Shown here one piece after another: positions 5,271 to 5,950 of a DNA stretch of 5,950 bases (its first letter is position 1; the number at the start of each line of letters is the position of its first letter). A program made the position numbers and the translations under genes. The notes below the pieces were generated by a model that saw nothing but the letters and a program-made list of their open reading frames with translations, did no database searches and was not told the origin of the DNA. This stretch comes from an uncultured Oscillospiraceae bacterium (GTDB taxonomy: Bacteria > Bacillota > Clostridia > Oscillospirales > Oscillospiraceae), in NCBI GenBank assembly GCA_934668295.1, contig CAKUND010000108.1, forward strand, positions 1 through 5,950, given 5' to 3'.

Positions 5271-5950
5271 ATGTTTACAAAGCTGATCGACGCACTGAAG
5301 GCGACCCGCCGCACCATCGTCTTTACCGAAGGCCCCGACGCCCGGATCCTTGAAGCGGCAGACCGCCTCATCAAGGACGATCTGATGAACGTCATCCTCA
5401 TCGGCAATGTCGACGAGGTCAAGGCTGCGGCTGAAAAGGGCGGCTTCGACATCGCCAAGGCCGAGATCATCGACCCGGCCACCTATGCCGGCATGGACGA
5501 GATGGTCGCAAAGATGGTCGAGCTGCGCAAGGGCAAGATGTCTGAGGAAGACTGCCGCAAGGCGCTGGCCAAGGGCAACTATTTCGGCACCATGCTCGTC
5601 AAGATGGGCAAGGCCGACGCGCTGCTCGGCGGCGCGACCTACTCCACCGCCGATACTGTCCGTCCGGCGCTGCAGCTCGTCAAGACGAAGAAGGGCGCGC
5701 ATCTGGTCTCCTCCTCCTTCATCCTGTTCCGCAAGGACAAGAACGGCAGCGACGAGAAGTACTGCATGGGCGACTGCGCTATCAACATCGACTATCAGGA
5801 CACCGTCGACAAGGCGACCGGCGAGGTGACCTTCACGGCCGCGCAGAAGCTGGCTGAGGTCGCGGTCGAGTCCGCCCGCACGGCAGAGTTCTTCGGCATC
5901 GACCCGAAGGTCGCGCTCCTGTCCTTCTCCACGAAGGGCTCCGGCAAGGG
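5271..5950 (+). CDS. pta: Phosphate acetyltransferase (3' partial)
   Basis: Phosphotransacetylase interconverts acetyl-CoA plus phosphate with acetyl-phosphate plus CoA. With acetate kinase it yields ATP and acetate in fermenting bacteria, in the cytoplasm. The first 226 codons are present; about 100 more are expected beyond the window, including the C-terminal catalytic Ser/Asp/Arg region, which therefore cannot be checked. Family signatures seen: FTEGPDARILEAADRLIKDD at about 18-37, RKGKMSEED at 86-94, YFGTMLVKMGKADALLGGATYSTADTVRPALQ at about 104-135, GDCAINI at 167-173, and SARTAEFFGIDPKVALLSFSTKGSGK at 201-226. ATG 5271 is chosen because GGAGGT at 5257-5262 sits eight bases upstream and the product begins as in known enzymes (MFTKLIDALK). 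It has its own candidate promoter, so it appears independent of the decayed module before it. No acetate kinase gene is visible; it may follow downstream. Confidence 0.95.
   Translation, partial: MFTKLIDALKATRRTIVFTEGPDARILEAADRLIKDDLMNVILIGNVDEVKAAAEKGGFDIAKAEIIDPATYAGMDEMVAKMVELRKGKMSEEDCRKALAKGNYFGTMLVKMGKADALLGGATYSTADTVRPALQLVKTKKGAHLVSSSFILFRKDKNGSDEKYCMGDCAINIDYQDTVDKATGEVTFTAAQKLAEVAVESARTAEFFGIDPKVALLSFSTKGSGK

Noticed and set aside
5142..5702. Minus-strand 186-residue frame opposite pta
   Set aside because: It is antisense to a clearly recognised pta coding sequence and shows no recognisable domain.
1..5950. CRISPR arrays, tRNA/rRNA genes, insertion-sequence ends or phage genes
   Set aside because: Looked for and not seen: no regularly spaced repeats, no cloverleaf sequence and no transposase- or phage-like protein on either strand.

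Overview
The window is GC-rich, with strong purine-rich ribosome binding sites, short intergenic gaps and an acetate-forming pta gene. Together with the character of the proteins (cytoplasmic fumarate-reductase-like flavoprotein, AspT-family exchanger, DUF1275 protein, MATE/MerR drug-efflux module), this suggests an anaerobic, high-GC member of the Clostridia, most likely an Oscillospiraceae/Ruminococcaceae-type gut bacterium. This assignment is by family resemblance only; no search was run.

Layout. (1) Positions 1-1590 (+) hold most of a fumarate reductase/succinate dehydrogenase-type flavoprotein whose 5' end lies outside the window. A small gap (1591-1613) leads to an intact AspT/YidE/YbjL-type membrane exchanger (1614-2825, +), so the two are probably one transcript: a fumarate/succinate redox enzyme beside a likely dicarboxylate exchanger or exporter. 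(2) Positions 2826-2924 separate convergent genes and hold a perfect 12-bp hairpin, probably a bidirectional terminator, and a second imperfect hairpin. (3) Positions 2925-3605 (-) encode a YoaK/DUF1275 membrane protein with its own promoter. (4) Positions 3606-3761 are a divergent control region. The plus-strand promoter has a 19-bp spacer filled by a perfect inverted repeat, the hallmark of MerR-family control. (5) Positions 3762-4892 (+) are a broken MATE efflux pump, with two single-base frameshifts and an internal deletion of roughly 60-65 codons. (6) Positions 4895-5170 (+) are the C-terminal remnant of a MerR-type regulator: the end of its effector-binding domain is present, and the DNA-binding domain is gone. 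(7) Positions 5171-5270 carry a promoter and leader, and 5271-5950 (+) the first 226 codons of phosphate acetyltransferase (pta), which runs off the window.

Taken together, the window shows two pieces of fermentative metabolism (fumarate/succinate exchange and acetyl-CoA to acetyl-phosphate) flanking a decaying drug-efflux module. The most notable signal is that this module keeps a textbook MerR-type operator-promoter, while the pump it drives is broken and the neighbouring regulator has lost its DNA-binding half.
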